Assembly (NCBI GenBank): GCA_963732855.1
Contig: CAVTBB010000005.1
Coordinates: forward strand, 372,001-436,000
Source: DASXVU01 sp963732855
GTDB taxonomy: Archaea; Thermoplasmatota; Thermoplasmata; Methanomassiliicoccales; UBA472
Direction: 5' to 3'
Length of the DNA: 64,000 nucleotides
In this document: positions 46,001-53,548 of the stretch, piece by piece
How the letters are laid out: every line of letters begins with the position of its first letter
Position numbering within the stretch: the first letter of the stretch is position 1
Program-made: the position numbers and the translations under genes
Notes under the pieces: model-generated
What the model was told of the DNA's origin: nothing
Seen by the model: only the letters and a program-made list of their open reading frames with translations
Databases searched by the model: none

Positions 46001-47225
46001 CCACTGATAACGTGTGTAGGGATCGGTATTGCCCCTCATCGTACCCGGCCTCGGCCATCCTGCCCTCAATCCAGCATTTGACCTTGTCCTGTATCACATC
46101 CTTGCCCAGGCACTTGTCGATCAAGTCAGCGAGGAGCGTGCTGCCTTTCACGATCATGTCCTCGACCCCGTTCACGATGCCGATGATGCCGAGATAGTCC
46201 AACCAGCGCAGGACGATCAGGTCTGAGGCGGCGCACAGGCTTTGGGCCAGCACTAGCCTTAGATCGAAACTACCTGCACCATACAGGCTCAAGAACAGGT
46301 CGGCAGGGTCAACGTCTCCCCCTTCCGCCAGGTCGGCAATAAAGGAGCCGACCTTGAGATCGTCATTCGATGAATTAAGCAGGGTCATCATCATCGGGTC
46401 GACAGTGCGGAAATATTTCCTTTCCAATAACATGGTGGCGACGTTGGCGGCGTTCACCACGTCCGTCTCGGTGAGGACGGAAGAAGTCCCTTCGGAACCG
46501 TTCCGACTGCCCAGGCCATATCCGTTGATCACCCTCAGTTGGGCCAGTGCGGTCAGTTCGTAACGGACGATCTTCTCAAACTCGGTGAGCCCTTGGCCAT
46601 AGGCGGAGGAGAACGCGTCCATCCGGTTCTGCAGCAATGGCAGCGGGACCAAGAGGTTCCGGTTGACCTCGACCACCTTAGTGAGTATGTCGGTGCCCTT
46701 GGAGATGTTGACGGTCATGTTCCCGGCCAAGGCGAAGTACACCGGGACGGACGACCCGGCAAGATCGAGGCTAGAGTCGCTGGTGACCGGATAGAGTTCC
46801 TTGGCAGGCAATCTTAGGAAAATCAACGTAAGGTGGCTGGTGTTCACGAGGACTCTATAAGGCCCAGAGACGGAAGGGTAGCGGGTAACGGTATCCTTGC
46901 GCAATGATGTTTCGAAACAGACTGTGAGCTCGGATTCGTTCCTCACCCCACCCTTCACCTGGGCGAGCGCGATGGTGTAGGCGGTGTTCTCAGCCTCGTT
47001 GGCCGCTTTCTCGGACGCCTGCTCCAGCCCGATCAGGGTCTCATGTGACATTGACGCCCGGTGGTCGCGCGCCCCTATCTGGGAATAGACCACGACCGAG
47101 GCGCCGGAAATGACGAGGACCAGGACCGCGGCGATTGCGAAGGACATCTGGCCGGCCCGCGACGTGCCCAATGGACGATCCCATGCCGTTCGGGACCTAT
47201 GGAAAATGGTGACCTTGGCTTTCAT
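43002..47225 (-). CDS. giant pilin-like anchored surface protein with lamin-tail domain
   Basis: About 1407 residues. The N-terminus has a basic stretch ending RAG followed by QMSFAIAAVLVLVISGASVV, like the class III signal/anchor of type IV pilin-like or TadE/G proteins. The rest is predicted outside. Around residues 1050-1160 a lamin-tail domain is visible (LLINEYEQNPRGTDAGHEWVEIFNP, LSGWTIET). A helical amphipathic stretch near residues 830-880 (LWQWIVDGIKVICDG, LFDLLRDLIDKLIS) may span or line a membrane. No enzyme motif. A TATA-like CTTATAC about 26 bases before the ATG at 47225 predicts a leaderless mRNA; a GTG at 47237 is possible. Family unknown. Confidence 0.7.
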   Translation of the reverse strand: MKAKVTIFHRSRTAWDRPLGTSRAGQMSFAIAAVLVLVISGASVVVYSQIGARDHRASMSHETLIGLEQASEKAANEAENTAYTIALAQVKGGVRNESELTVCFETSLRKDTVTRYPSVSGPYRVLVNTSHLTLIFLRLPAKELYPVTSDSSLDLAGSSVPVYFALAGNMTVNISKGTDILTKVVEVNRNLLVPLPLLQNRMDAFSSAYGQGLTEFEKIVRYELTALAQLRVINGYGLGSRNGSEGTSSVLTETDVVNAANVATMLLERKYFRTVDPMMMTLLNSSNDDLKVGSFIADLAEGGDVDPADLFLSLYGAGSFDLRLVLAQSLCAASDLIVLRWLDYLGIIGIVNGVEDMIVKGSTLLADLIDKCLGKDVIQDKVKCWIEGRMAEAGYDEGQYRSLHTLSVDLDLPVPAHPITLINDTGQLVQVMVSGGACLDFPVEDLFSFEEWKQFGVHYSESTHQLATGLQSLIKSVALGIASATDMPIMPLSLDPRDSQNYLSQFTTGLESVMEDRGSWFRNALDRASMNGIVDGMSAALLEYLDDNWQVMFHRATSLNGSVRVIAERLVDDASSRTPDMGGIYYEENIQNVEKTIRQDGGWIYPDLCSGFDWEISQVRGMFNVTFSEPSPDYSRLLQNVKMLFQGMFILVPGLEAMLERFSVRLLKDMSDSETTRSDRIMIALPSEERFSIRSEGGRILEESLMVRSNLGLGGISDLSVEIVQPYQFDPSSSLYPNQHMVDVGNCSWNPFSSQWNVSLKGSMSMALSSAISDPLIELLNGTDARARVSFESSFTISVQSGWALTGVEYLATSSLMGDIGKLMESLWQWIVDGIKVICDGVSKLFDLLRDLIDKLISYCAEAVKTLSSIMQALITAVQDFVRMALTGPFRWIAETIANSVGTVSRDMEIFGLRFRMETNAPDLALGAAKSLLKMTMWTGLSGNSISVSSRICVLPDGQFTLLTNATLKGDEWKMTLVLDPFMDTFEHMIEIKGIMKGSTVEIVMPEILRYNQLSLALSDVPGFGQLLSNIVLPIPGLKGSIDAGFVFKYAEPSQDHLLINEYEQNPRGTDAGHEWVEIFNPTSDAISLSGWTIETMHGVQRCDDLGDVLLMPHTRLVYTFSKQALDNEGEGKFPIMESVVLRDSSARRVDSTPWTIDNKDDGRSWQRSFDGSERWEFRASTKGSANAAWRYDPSSSQLFVGTITDCLMESLDMMIAAGTSADGIAITIRATIDNLLERLTNYIIDSIVEIGVYVEVSITDATGAAGGGFRASLGVSNGFVREALHWFGDAIVEVMRDLLNPMAPLRSALSMERLCENTWIGLSAFCKIGLPGILGKSPVMVKMSAVIKVNLAAVGLLVDKDLGHPQMTFGVLISGIPASLLQNAKLRGIGTMVDVWLLKASVTSIA

Positions 47226-47250
47226 CAAGTCGGTCACGGCCTGGAGTCGG

Positions 47251-47269
47251 TATAAGGGCTAAAGCTACA
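47251..47269 (-). promoter_or_regulatory. promoter of the giant surface protein with TGTAGCT half-site
   Basis: Minus strand TGTAGCT (47263-47269) followed by TTAGCC, then TATA-like CTTATAC near 47250. The half-site is identical to one arm of the inverted repeat between trmB and tes at 48040-48058. Confidence 0.35.
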
Positions 47270-47292
47270 TGCAGATTACACCGGGCTGCCCC

Positions 47293-48030
47293 TCACTCAG
47301 TCCTTCCTATGGCCATGCGCATGAACCTTTCCAGGTGCTCGGCGATGAACGGGTTGTCGGAGAATCCGCAAAGCTCCAGGTCCGGCGAAGCGATCATCGC
47401 CATCTCCCCATCGGTAATCACGTCGGTGGCCAGCAGGTCGGTCTTCCGATGGACCTCGGTCGACTCCGGGACCTTGACTCCCGGCAGTGTGATGATCACG
47501 ATCTTGACCCCCCGGCTCATGGCATCCTTGAATTTATGGCCATGCGCGCTTCGTATGTCAGAGATCACCGGTGAGGATATCATGAGGCTCTGCTTGGCGG
47601 ATTCGATCATGTCCCCAATTTTGGCCATGACCCTCTTCCTGTCGATTATGGTGTAGACCAATTGGGGTGTCCCTTTCTCGCTAAGCATCCCCTTGATGGC
47701 GGCAAGCTTGTCGAACATCTCGTTCAACTCGGTAAGCGTTCGCGCCCTGATCTCCTCCACCGGGACCGGGTGATAGGTGGTGGGGCGCCCGACGGTCGAT
47801 GTGACATACTTCTTCTCCTCCAGGGTACGGAGCGCCTTATACACCGAGGTGCGTGGCAGCATCGAAATATCTGCCAGCTCGTCAGCGGTGCCATGGTTCC
47901 TGACCACCAGCGCGACGTAGGTCCGAGCCTCGTAGTCGGAGAGGCCCAATTTCTCCAGGACTGACGCAAGTTTCCTGTATTCGGTCTCCAATTCACGGAG
48001 GTCCAGTCTTAGTATGTCCATCAGATTCAT
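47293..48030 (-). CDS. TrmB-family transcriptional regulator
   Basis: 245 residues. Residues about 20-100 form a winged helix (LEKLGLSDYEARTYVALVVRNHGTADELADISMLPRTSVYKALRTLEEKKYVTS is split here as LGLSDYEARTYVAL and PRTSVYKALRTLEEKKY). The C-terminal half is a TrmB effector domain with the PLD-like fold (LVYTIIDRKRVMAKIGDMIE, SLMISSPVISDIRS). TrmB proteins bind sugars or other ligands and repress or activate depending on site position. It diverges from tes with 74 bases between starts, including a perfect inverted repeat. Confidence 0.88.
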   Translation of the reverse strand: MNLMDILRLDLRELETEYRKLASVLEKLGLSDYEARTYVALVVRNHGTADELADISMLPRTSVYKALRTLEEKKYVTSTVGRPTTYHPVPVEEIRARTLTELNEMFDKLAAIKGMLSEKGTPQLVYTIIDRKRVMAKIGDMIESAKQSLMISSPVISDIRSAHGHKFKDAMSRGVKIVIITLPGVKVPESTEVHRKTDLLATDVITDGEMAMIASPDLELCGFSDNPFIAEHLERFMRMAIGRTE

Positions 48031-48039
48031 GGCATCAAT

Positions 48040-48071
48040 TGTAGCTAAAGGAGCTACATAAGTATTAAATC
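48040..48071. promoter_or_regulatory. trmB/tes divergent promoter and operator
   Basis: TGTAGCT-AAAGG-AGCTACA (48040-48058) is a perfect 7-bp inverted repeat. It sits between the shared TATA-like element (about 48061-48070) and the trmB start, and just upstream of the TATA/BRE for tes. Such a site would repress trmB and could activate tes. Confidence 0.6.
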
Positions 48072-48104
48072 CTTTTTCACAGTACGATGATTACTGGGGA
48101 CTTC

Positions 48105-49652
48105 ATGAGCGTAAAAGAAAGTGCACTGCAAAAGGGATTGCCCAAGAAGACCGATTCATTGTGCCCGGAATGCAAGAAGATCATTCAGGCCACGCTTTTC
48201 GAATCGGACGGGAAGGTCATAATGGAGAAGACCTGCCCGGAGCACGGGAAGGTGACTGATGTTTATTGGTCCGATGCGGAGATGTACCTCAAGGCGGAGA
48301 AGTTTGCCTATGACGGTACCGGAGTCTCGAACCCGGCCATTCCGAACGCAAAGGTATGCCCGTTCGAATGCGGCCTCTGCCAGCTTCACACCAGCCATAC
48401 AGCGCTGGCGATCGTTGACCTGACCAACCGATGCAACCTGAAATGCCCCATATGCTTCGCCAACGCAAACCAGGCGGGCTATGTCGTTGAACCCAGTTTT
48501 GAGGTCATTGTAAAGATGATGGAGAACCTCAGGGCCAACCGTCCGGTCAAGACCCCAGCCATCCAGTTCTCGGGCGGAGAGCCGACCATCTATCCCAAGT
48601 TCATCGAAGTTCTGAAAAAAGCCAAGGAGCTCGGTTTCGCGCAGATCCAGGCAGCCTCCAACGGCATCAAGTTCGCCGAGGACATAGAGTTCTTCAGGAA
48701 GTGTGTCGAAGCCGGACTGCACACGATCTACCTGCAGTTCGACGGTCTCAATGACGAGATCTATATGGCAGCCCGTGGAAGGAAGCTGCTCGACATCAAG
48801 CTAAAGGTGATCGAGAACTGCCGGAAACTCGAGCACCCACCATCGATCGTGCTCGTGCCGACCATAGTGAAAGGTATCAACGACGACCAGGTGGGCGCTA
48901 TATTCAAGTTCGCGCTCAAGAACTCAGACGTTATCCGCGGCATCAACTACCAGCCGGTGGCATTCACTGGACGCATAAGCAAGGAAGAGAGGGAGAAGGG
49001 CAGATACACGCTACCTGACCTGGTCAAGGACATGGAGAAGCAGACCGGAGTGATCGTCAAGGACGACTGGTACCCAGTACCATCCGTCGTTCCGATATCG
49101 ACTCTGGCGTCTGCGTTCCTTGGGGAAGAGAAGGTCACCTTCACCACACACCCCCATTGTGGGCTTGCGACGTACCTGTTCGTCAAGGACGGCAATGTGG
49201 TCCCGCTGACAAGGTTCGTCGACGTCGAGGGCCTGTTCAAAGAGCTGTACGATATTTCCGTCAAGGCAGAGAAGGCAAAGGTTAAGTTCCCGCTTAAGAT
49301 CAAGACGCTGGCCGCGCTGAAACGGCACATGGACGAGAGCAAGATGCCGGAGGGCCTGAGCACTACCAGCTTCCTGAAACTGCTCCAATCGGTGCTCGGA
49401 GACGATTCGAAGGAGTCGCTCTCAAAGTTCTCTTGGGGCATGATGTACGTCGGTGGAATGCACTTCCAGGACGGCTACAACTATGACATCGAGAGAGTAA
49501 AGCGCTGCTCTATCCACTATGCCACACCGGACAATCGCATCATCCCGTTCTGTGCCTACAATGGTGGACCGCTTTATCGCGAAGAGGTGGAGAAGAAGTT
49601 CGCCATCCCGATCGACGAGTGGAAGAAGACCAAAGGAAACGAGTATGTGTGA
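48105..49652 (+). CDS. tes: tetraether lipid synthase (Tes) homologue, radical SAM
   Basis: 515 residues. Tes joins two archaeol tails by sp3-sp3 carbon coupling to make tetraether (GDGT) lipids. Features: N-terminal zinc/rubredoxin-like pair (LCPECKK at 20-23 and TCPEHG at 44), a cluster site CPFECGLC (85-92), the radical SAM core TNRCNLKCPICF (Cys 110, 114, 117) with FSGGEP near 156-160, and late cysteines in RCSIHYATPDNRIIPFC. This layout and length match the MJ0619/MA_1486 family. ATG at 48105 has GGGGA six bases upstream; ATG 48087 is possible. First gene of tes-ferredoxin-ggr, next to a TrmB regulator. Confidence 0.88.
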   Translation: MSVKESALQKGLPKKTDSLCPECKKIIQATLFESDGKVIMEKTCPEHGKVTDVYWSDAEMYLKAEKFAYDGTGVSNPAIPNAKVCPFECGLCQLHTSHTALAIVDLTNRCNLKCPICFANANQAGYVVEPSFEVIVKMMENLRANRPVKTPAIQFSGGEPTIYPKFIEVLKKAKELGFAQIQAASNGIKFAEDIEFFRKCVEAGLHTIYLQFDGLNDEIYMAARGRKLLDIKLKVIENCRKLEHPPSIVLVPTIVKGINDDQVGAIFKFALKNSDVIRGINYQPVAFTGRISKEEREKGRYTLPDLVKDMEKQTGVIVKDDWYPVPSVVPISTLASAFLGEEKVTFTTHPHCGLATYLFVKDGNVVPLTRFVDVEGLFKELYDISVKAEKAKVKFPLKIKTLAALKRHMDESKMPEGLSTTSFLKLLQSVLGDDSKESLSKFSWGMMYVGGMHFQDGYNYDIERVKRCSIHYATPDNRIIPFCAYNGGPLYREEVEKKFAIPIDEWKKTKGNEYV

Positions 49653-49678
49653 GCAGACAATTCACGGGAATTGATAAA

Positions 49679-49852
49679 ATGGAAGTCATAATCGATAAGT
49701 GCATGCATTGCGGCGCCTGCGTGGGAACCTGCCCCCAGAACGCCATATATCTCAACGATGTCGTCCTCACCTTCAACGAGAATTGCAACCGCTGCGGCCT
49801 GTGCGTCAAGACGTGCCCGGTTGGAGCCCTCAAGCTGGAGGCGAAGGCATGA
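49679..49852 (+). CDS. small ferredoxin with two 4Fe-4S clusters
   Basis: 57 residues, two CxxCxxCxxxCP motifs (CMHCGACVGTCP and CNRCGLCVKTCP) in the usual symmetric fold. It lies between tes and the geranylgeranyl reductase and overlaps the latter by 4 bases (ATGA). Both neighbours need low-potential electrons, so it is the obvious donor. This pairing is inference from position. Upstream in-frame sequence to 49619 overlaps tes and is not protein-like. Confidence 0.9.
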   Translation: MEVIIDKCMHCGACVGTCPQNAIYLNDVVLTFNENCNRCGLCVKTCPVGALKLEAKA

Positions 49853-51039
49853 AGAAGACCGACTACGACGTGATAGTGGTTGGAGCTGGCCCGGCCGGAT
49901 CCATGACCGCACTGCACGCCGCCAAGGGAGGCGCCCGGGTCCTCATGATCGAGAAGCGTCAGGAGATAGGTGCCTCGCTTCGCTGTGCCGAGGGCATATC
50001 AAAGAAAGGGCTGGACGCCGTGGAGATCCCGGTGGACCGGAGATGGGTGTCGGCCGATGTGGCGGGGGCAAAGATCGTCTCGCCGAACGGCTCGGTTTTC
50101 CGCATCGACGAAAGCCACGCCGGGGACGAGGTTGGCATGGTGCTGGAGAGGCACCTGTTCGACAAGGCCATCGCGGCCAAGGCGGCGCATGCCGGCACGG
50201 AGATCAAGCTCAAGTGCAGCGCCACCGACGTCATCATGGACAAGGGCAAGGTCGTCGGGATCAAGGGTAATGACAATGGGGAGCCGTTCAAGCTGACCGC
50301 CGGTTGCGTGGTGGCCGCAGATGGCTACGAGTCCCAGGTCGCTAGATGGGCGGGCATGGAGACCAAGCTGAAACAGGGAGACATAACTACCTGCTTCCAA
50401 TATCGCATGACCAACCTAAAGACCGAGCCAGATTACTGTGAGTTCATCATCGGGTCGGCCGCTCCCGGCGGTTATGTGTGGGTATTCCCCAAGGGTGACG
50501 ACACGGCGAACGTCGGAATTGGCGTGTTGCTCTCGAAGCTGAAGAAGCCAGGAGAGGTAAAGGCCTACCTGGACAAGTTCATCAAGAAGGATCCGAGGCT
50601 GAACTGCGGACAGCCGTTGGAGGCCATCGCAGGCGCGGTCTCGGTCTCGGCCCCGCTGGACAAGACCGTCATGGACGGCCTCATCATAGTCGGTGACGCT
50701 GCCAGGGTCATCGATCCCATCACCGGCGGAGGCATTGCCAACGGTTGCATGACAGGTTACGTCGGCGGTAAGGTGTTGGCGAAGTGCGTCGAAGCGAACG
50801 ACTTCAGCGAGAAGATGCTGATAGAGTACGATGCCGGATGGCGCGAGGAAATGGAAGAGCGGCTGTACCGCAATTGGATGGCCAAGGAGAAGTTCCTGAC
50901 CCTCTCGGACAAAACGCTGGACAGCGTGATTGACACCCTGTCCACAGCAGGCGTAGACAAAATGTCGGTCTTCAACATCTTAAAGGCCATCAAGGATAAG
51001 CACCCCGAACTGGTTAAGGAATTCGAAGACCTGATCTGA
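49849..51039 (+). CDS. digeranylgeranylglycerophospholipid reductase family (GGR)
   Basis: 396 residues, flavoprotein. The dinucleotide motif DVIVVGAGPAGSMTALHAA lies at residues 7-25; CAEGISKKGLD holds the cysteine conserved near the flavin; GGYVWVFPKGDDTANVGIGV and IIVGDAARVIDPITGGGIANG are the GGR/Rossmann signature. Saturates the double bonds of geranylgeranyl chains on archaeal ether lipids. Translationally coupled to the ferredoxin. With tes this makes a lipid-tail maturation operon. Members can also act on free prenyl diphosphates or quinones. Confidence 0.9.
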   Translation: MKKTDYDVIVVGAGPAGSMTALHAAKGGARVLMIEKRQEIGASLRCAEGISKKGLDAVEIPVDRRWVSADVAGAKIVSPNGSVFRIDESHAGDEVGMVLERHLFDKAIAAKAAHAGTEIKLKCSATDVIMDKGKVVGIKGNDNGEPFKLTAGCVVAADGYESQVARWAGMETKLKQGDITTCFQYRMTNLKTEPDYCEFIIGSAAPGGYVWVFPKGDDTANVGIGVLLSKLKKPGEVKAYLDKFIKKDPRLNCGQPLEAIAGAVSVSAPLDKTVMDGLIIVGDAARVIDPITGGGIANGCMTGYVGGKVLAKCVEANDFSEKMLIEYDAGWREEMEERLYRNWMAKEKFLTLSDKTLDSVIDTLSTAGVDKMSVFNILKAIKDKHPELVKEFEDLI

Positions 51040-51079
51040 ACCCCATTCCCAAACAATTTTCTTTTCCTTGTCTTTTAGA

Positions 51080-52039
51080 CTATCCCGAGCCGGGCTTTTC
51101 TAACCTGACTCCTGGGGCACCGGTCTTGACTATGATGGGATACCCGCCTTTGCTCTTGATGGCATTTGCCACCTGGTCCGGTCTGTCGGTCAAGGCCACC
51201 ATGCTCCCTCCACCGCCGGCACCGGTGAGCTTGGCACCATAGGAGAGGGGGAGTGAGGCGTCTATCAGGTCATCCAAGGCTTGACACGAGACGCCCAATA
51301 TCGCGAGCAGCTTCTGATCCCGGGTCATCAGCGAACCGAGCTTTACCCGGTCATTGTGGCGGAGAGCTTCTCTTCCTTCGATGGTCAGCTGTCCGATCTC
51401 CTCGATTATTTCCCGCGCGAACCTGCTCTTGTCGGCGAACCGTTTCACCTTAGCAACCAGCGGCCCGGTCGCAGCGGAGATGCCGGTGAATCCGACCACC
51501 AGGTTAAGGTGAGGTACATCGCAATGATGTATGTCCCAGTGCCTCGTGTCCTTGGCCAGTTCCCATATGAAGTCCTCGCCCTTGACCCAGTTGACGAATA
51601 TGCCGCTGCCGTGCGTGCTGGTAGACGTGTCGATAGGGCTTGCTCTCCCTTGAACCATCGATTCGATCTCGAACGCATCCCGGGCCACGCTCCTGGCGTC
51701 AAGCCTTCCCTGGAGCGATTCGATGGCGCCAAGAGTGGCGACGGAGACGGCGGCGGATGACCCGAGCCCGGAACCGGAGGGGAACTCAGACGTGGTCTCG
51801 ACGGCCAGCGGACCTCCGCTCCAGAATTTGGTGGCCGCGGCACTCACGTAGGCATGCGTCCTCTCGTTCAACGGATGACCGTTCAGCGTGAATGTGTCCG
51901 AGGGTTTGATGGAACAGTGCAACCTTTGATCGATGGCCACCGCTATCGCCGGCTGACCGAAGACCACGGCATGCTCGCCGAGGAGAATGACCTTCCCCGG
52001 TGCCGATGCCACCACGTTGAAACCCCTGTCCCTTGACAT
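51080..52039 (-). CDS. mvk: mevalonate kinase
   Basis: About 319 residues, GHMP kinase. VVASAPGKVILLGEHAVVFGQPAIA is the substrate site, PSGSGLGSSAAVSVA the ATP loop, PIDTSTSTHGSG the catalytic Asp region and KLTGAGGGGSMVALT the last motif. Makes phosphomevalonate for isoprenoid synthesis. Convergent with ggr, 40 bases between stops. Starts at 52039 (MSRDRGFN) or 52075 (MLITGF) are possible; the longer ORF beyond that overlaps the next gene. Context fits supply of lipid precursors. Confidence 0.92.
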   Translation of the reverse strand: MSRDRGFNVVASAPGKVILLGEHAVVFGQPAIAVAIDQRLHCSIKPSDTFTLNGHPLNERTHAYVSAAATKFWSGGPLAVETTSEFPSGSGLGSSAAVSVATLGAIESLQGRLDARSVARDAFEIESMVQGRASPIDTSTSTHGSGIFVNWVKGEDFIWELAKDTRHWDIHHCDVPHLNLVVGFTGISAATGPLVAKVKRFADKSRFAREIIEEIGQLTIEGREALRHNDRVKLGSLMTRDQKLLAILGVSCQALDDLIDASLPLSYGAKLTGAGGGGSMVALTDRPDQVANAIKSKGGYPIIVKTGAPGVRLEKPGSG

Positions 52040-52119
52040 GGATAGCTCAGCAATGGCGAATCCGGTAATAAGCATTGTCCGTGATCGGACCAGAAAGAAA
52101 AGGAAGGGGTTTGATCGAT

Positions 52120-52728
52120 TCAATCGATGCCGTAGCGCTTCGCGGCCTCTTCCAAAGCCCCATTCGGGGTCTTTCCTTTGAGGTCCTTGCGCTTGGTGTT
52201 CCACCACTTATCCTCGAACCCCTCCAGCGCATTCTGTAATTGCTCATCGTCATCGAAGGTGTCGCCGTTCTCCTTGACGAAGTCCTCCTTGAACTTTGCC
52301 AGCAGGTCGATGTTGTTCTCCTTGTTGACGACGGTAACGGCCAGGAAATCATCGATGTTGTCCGCCACGACCTTGGCGTAGTCTTCTGGGATGATATCCA
52401 TGACCAGGTCCAGCAGGGCATTGCTCAGGGTAAGGAACAGCATCTCGCGCTTGTTCTCCTCTGGCATGATCTCCTTGGAAATGACCTCGCTGAGGCTCTC
52501 ATACCAGACGTCACGCAGCACATAGGACCTTGGCCCGTTCTTCTCAGATGAATCGCCGCTACAACACTCGCAGTGCTCGGAGTGTTCATGGACCTGCTCA
52601 TCGACCTCTTCTGCCACGGTCTTCCCCTCCGTCTTCTTCACCGGCTTCTTGACCGCGGCCTTCTTCTTGGGGGCCGGCTTTTTCGCTGCTGGCTTCGTTA
52701 CATTCTTCTTGGATGATGTGGCTGCCAA
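52120..52728 (-). CDS. hypothetical protein with basic H1-like N-terminal tail
   Basis: 202 residues. The first 35 are Lys/Ala/Pro rich (TKPAAKKPAPKKKAAVKKPV), then a His/Cys patch (VHEHSEHCECCSGD) that could bind metal, then a helical acidic domain (ESLSEVISKEIMPEENKREM, VMDIIPEDYAKVVADNIDDFLAVTVV) ending AAKRYGID. I do not recognise the domain. The tail matches that of the protein at 40557, suggesting DNA or RNA association. It precedes mvk on the same strand with about 80 bases between. Confidence 0.65.
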   Translation of the reverse strand: MAATSSKKNVTKPAAKKPAPKKKAAVKKPVKKTEGKTVAEEVDEQVHEHSEHCECCSGDSSEKNGPRSYVLRDVWYESLSEVISKEIMPEENKREMLFLTLSNALLDLVMDIIPEDYAKVVADNIDDFLAVTVVNKENNIDLLAKFKEDFVKENGDTFDDDEQLQNALEGFEDKWWNTKRKDLKGKTPNGALEEAAKRYGID

Positions 52729-52848
52729 ATCAATACGCTCCTTAATTACACCGGGCTCAGGGAGCGCGCCTCCCGAATGAGCGGATCAGGACATCTGGTC
52801 TCGGTCAATATCCCGGTGTGTCTTGTTCTGTCTGTGTGATTCGGAGGA

Positions 52849-52956
52849 GGCTTAATAAGCTTTTGTGTGCAGGCGATGACTGGCTCAATGGCTAAGGACA
52901 TAATTTGTATTGTGCGTCGGCCAGTTCGTCGTTCGCGATTCCGATGTAAGCCTTGA
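52849..52956 (+). other. orphan promoter and truncated ORF start
   Basis: GGCTTAATAAGC (52849-52860) matches the argG TATA element, and an ATG at 52876 opens a 26-codon frame (MTGSMAKDIICIVRRP) that stops at 52956. It looks like the start of a gene cut off by the recombinase relics. Confidence 0.3.
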
Positions 52957-53060
52957 ATGACTGATTTATCGATTCATGTCTGAGACATTTCGCCACCGTT
53001 TCGATGGGAAGCTTCACAACCACGCGGAGGTGCTTCCCGAATGTCCTATCCTTCTCCAGA
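52892..53060 (-). pseudogene. tyrosine recombinase/integrase C-terminal relic
   Basis: An open minus-strand frame ending in TAG at 52892 reads LPIETVAKCLRHESINQSFK then AYIGIANDELAD. This resembles the last helix region of XerC-like integrases (LGH-S-I-x-x-T-x-x-Y), with Arg where Gly is usual and Tyr as the possible nucleophile. No N-terminal part is present. Identification rests on a short match. Confidence 0.45.
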
Positions 53061-53063
53061 CCT

Positions 53064-53345
53064 TCAGGAGTGCGCTGAGTCCAGCTGTATAACCTCGAAC
53101 TCCGCCATGCATCAGGACGCCGCGGACCAGCTTCCCAATCGGAGTGGCATGGTCCATGCCATCGACCACGCTGACGATCTTGATGCGATAGAGGGCCAGC
53201 CGGTCGTTTAGCGAAATGAAGTGGCGCACCGAGCGTATGATCCAGTCGATGCGGAGCAAAAGGACAACATCGAACTTACCGAGCTGGGCATCGTCGAATA
53301 GCTTACCAAGGCCATTCCTCTTTGGCGTCTTCCCGGTGCAATGGT
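53064..53345 (-). pseudogene. serine recombinase (resolvase/IS607-type) relic
   Basis: Minus-strand frame reads LGKLFDDAQLGKFDVVLLLR, IIRSVRHFISLNDRLALYRI, KIVSVVDGMDHATPIGKLVR, matching the resolvase core (D-R-L-x-R-S, then T-P-x-G-K/R-L). The conserved DRL arginine region is degraded to DWI, and a one-base frame change near 53108 is needed to reach MAEFEVIQL, the equivalent of the AEFERELI block. The catalytic N-terminal serine region is absent. A dead copy. Confidence 0.65.
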
Positions 53346-53548
53346 CTATCTACGGTCCATCGATCTCCTAGCCATCGCTTGAACGTGGCGCATGAGGGTG
53401 AGGAGCTGAACCCCGACGTCCTGCCCCTCGCCCCTGGTGGAGACGCGAGCATAAAGGGAAGCCTTCATCCCACCCCCTCCATTTTGTCGCATTCACCGAT
53501 TTTGGATAGGAAAAGAATATATTGCCAATCGACGAAGCATATAGTCAG

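Noticed and set aside
52871..52925. tRNA-like arms ACTGGC...GCCAGT
   Set aside because: No T arm (TTCGAAT context wrong), no anticodon stem, and it overlaps the recombinase relic.
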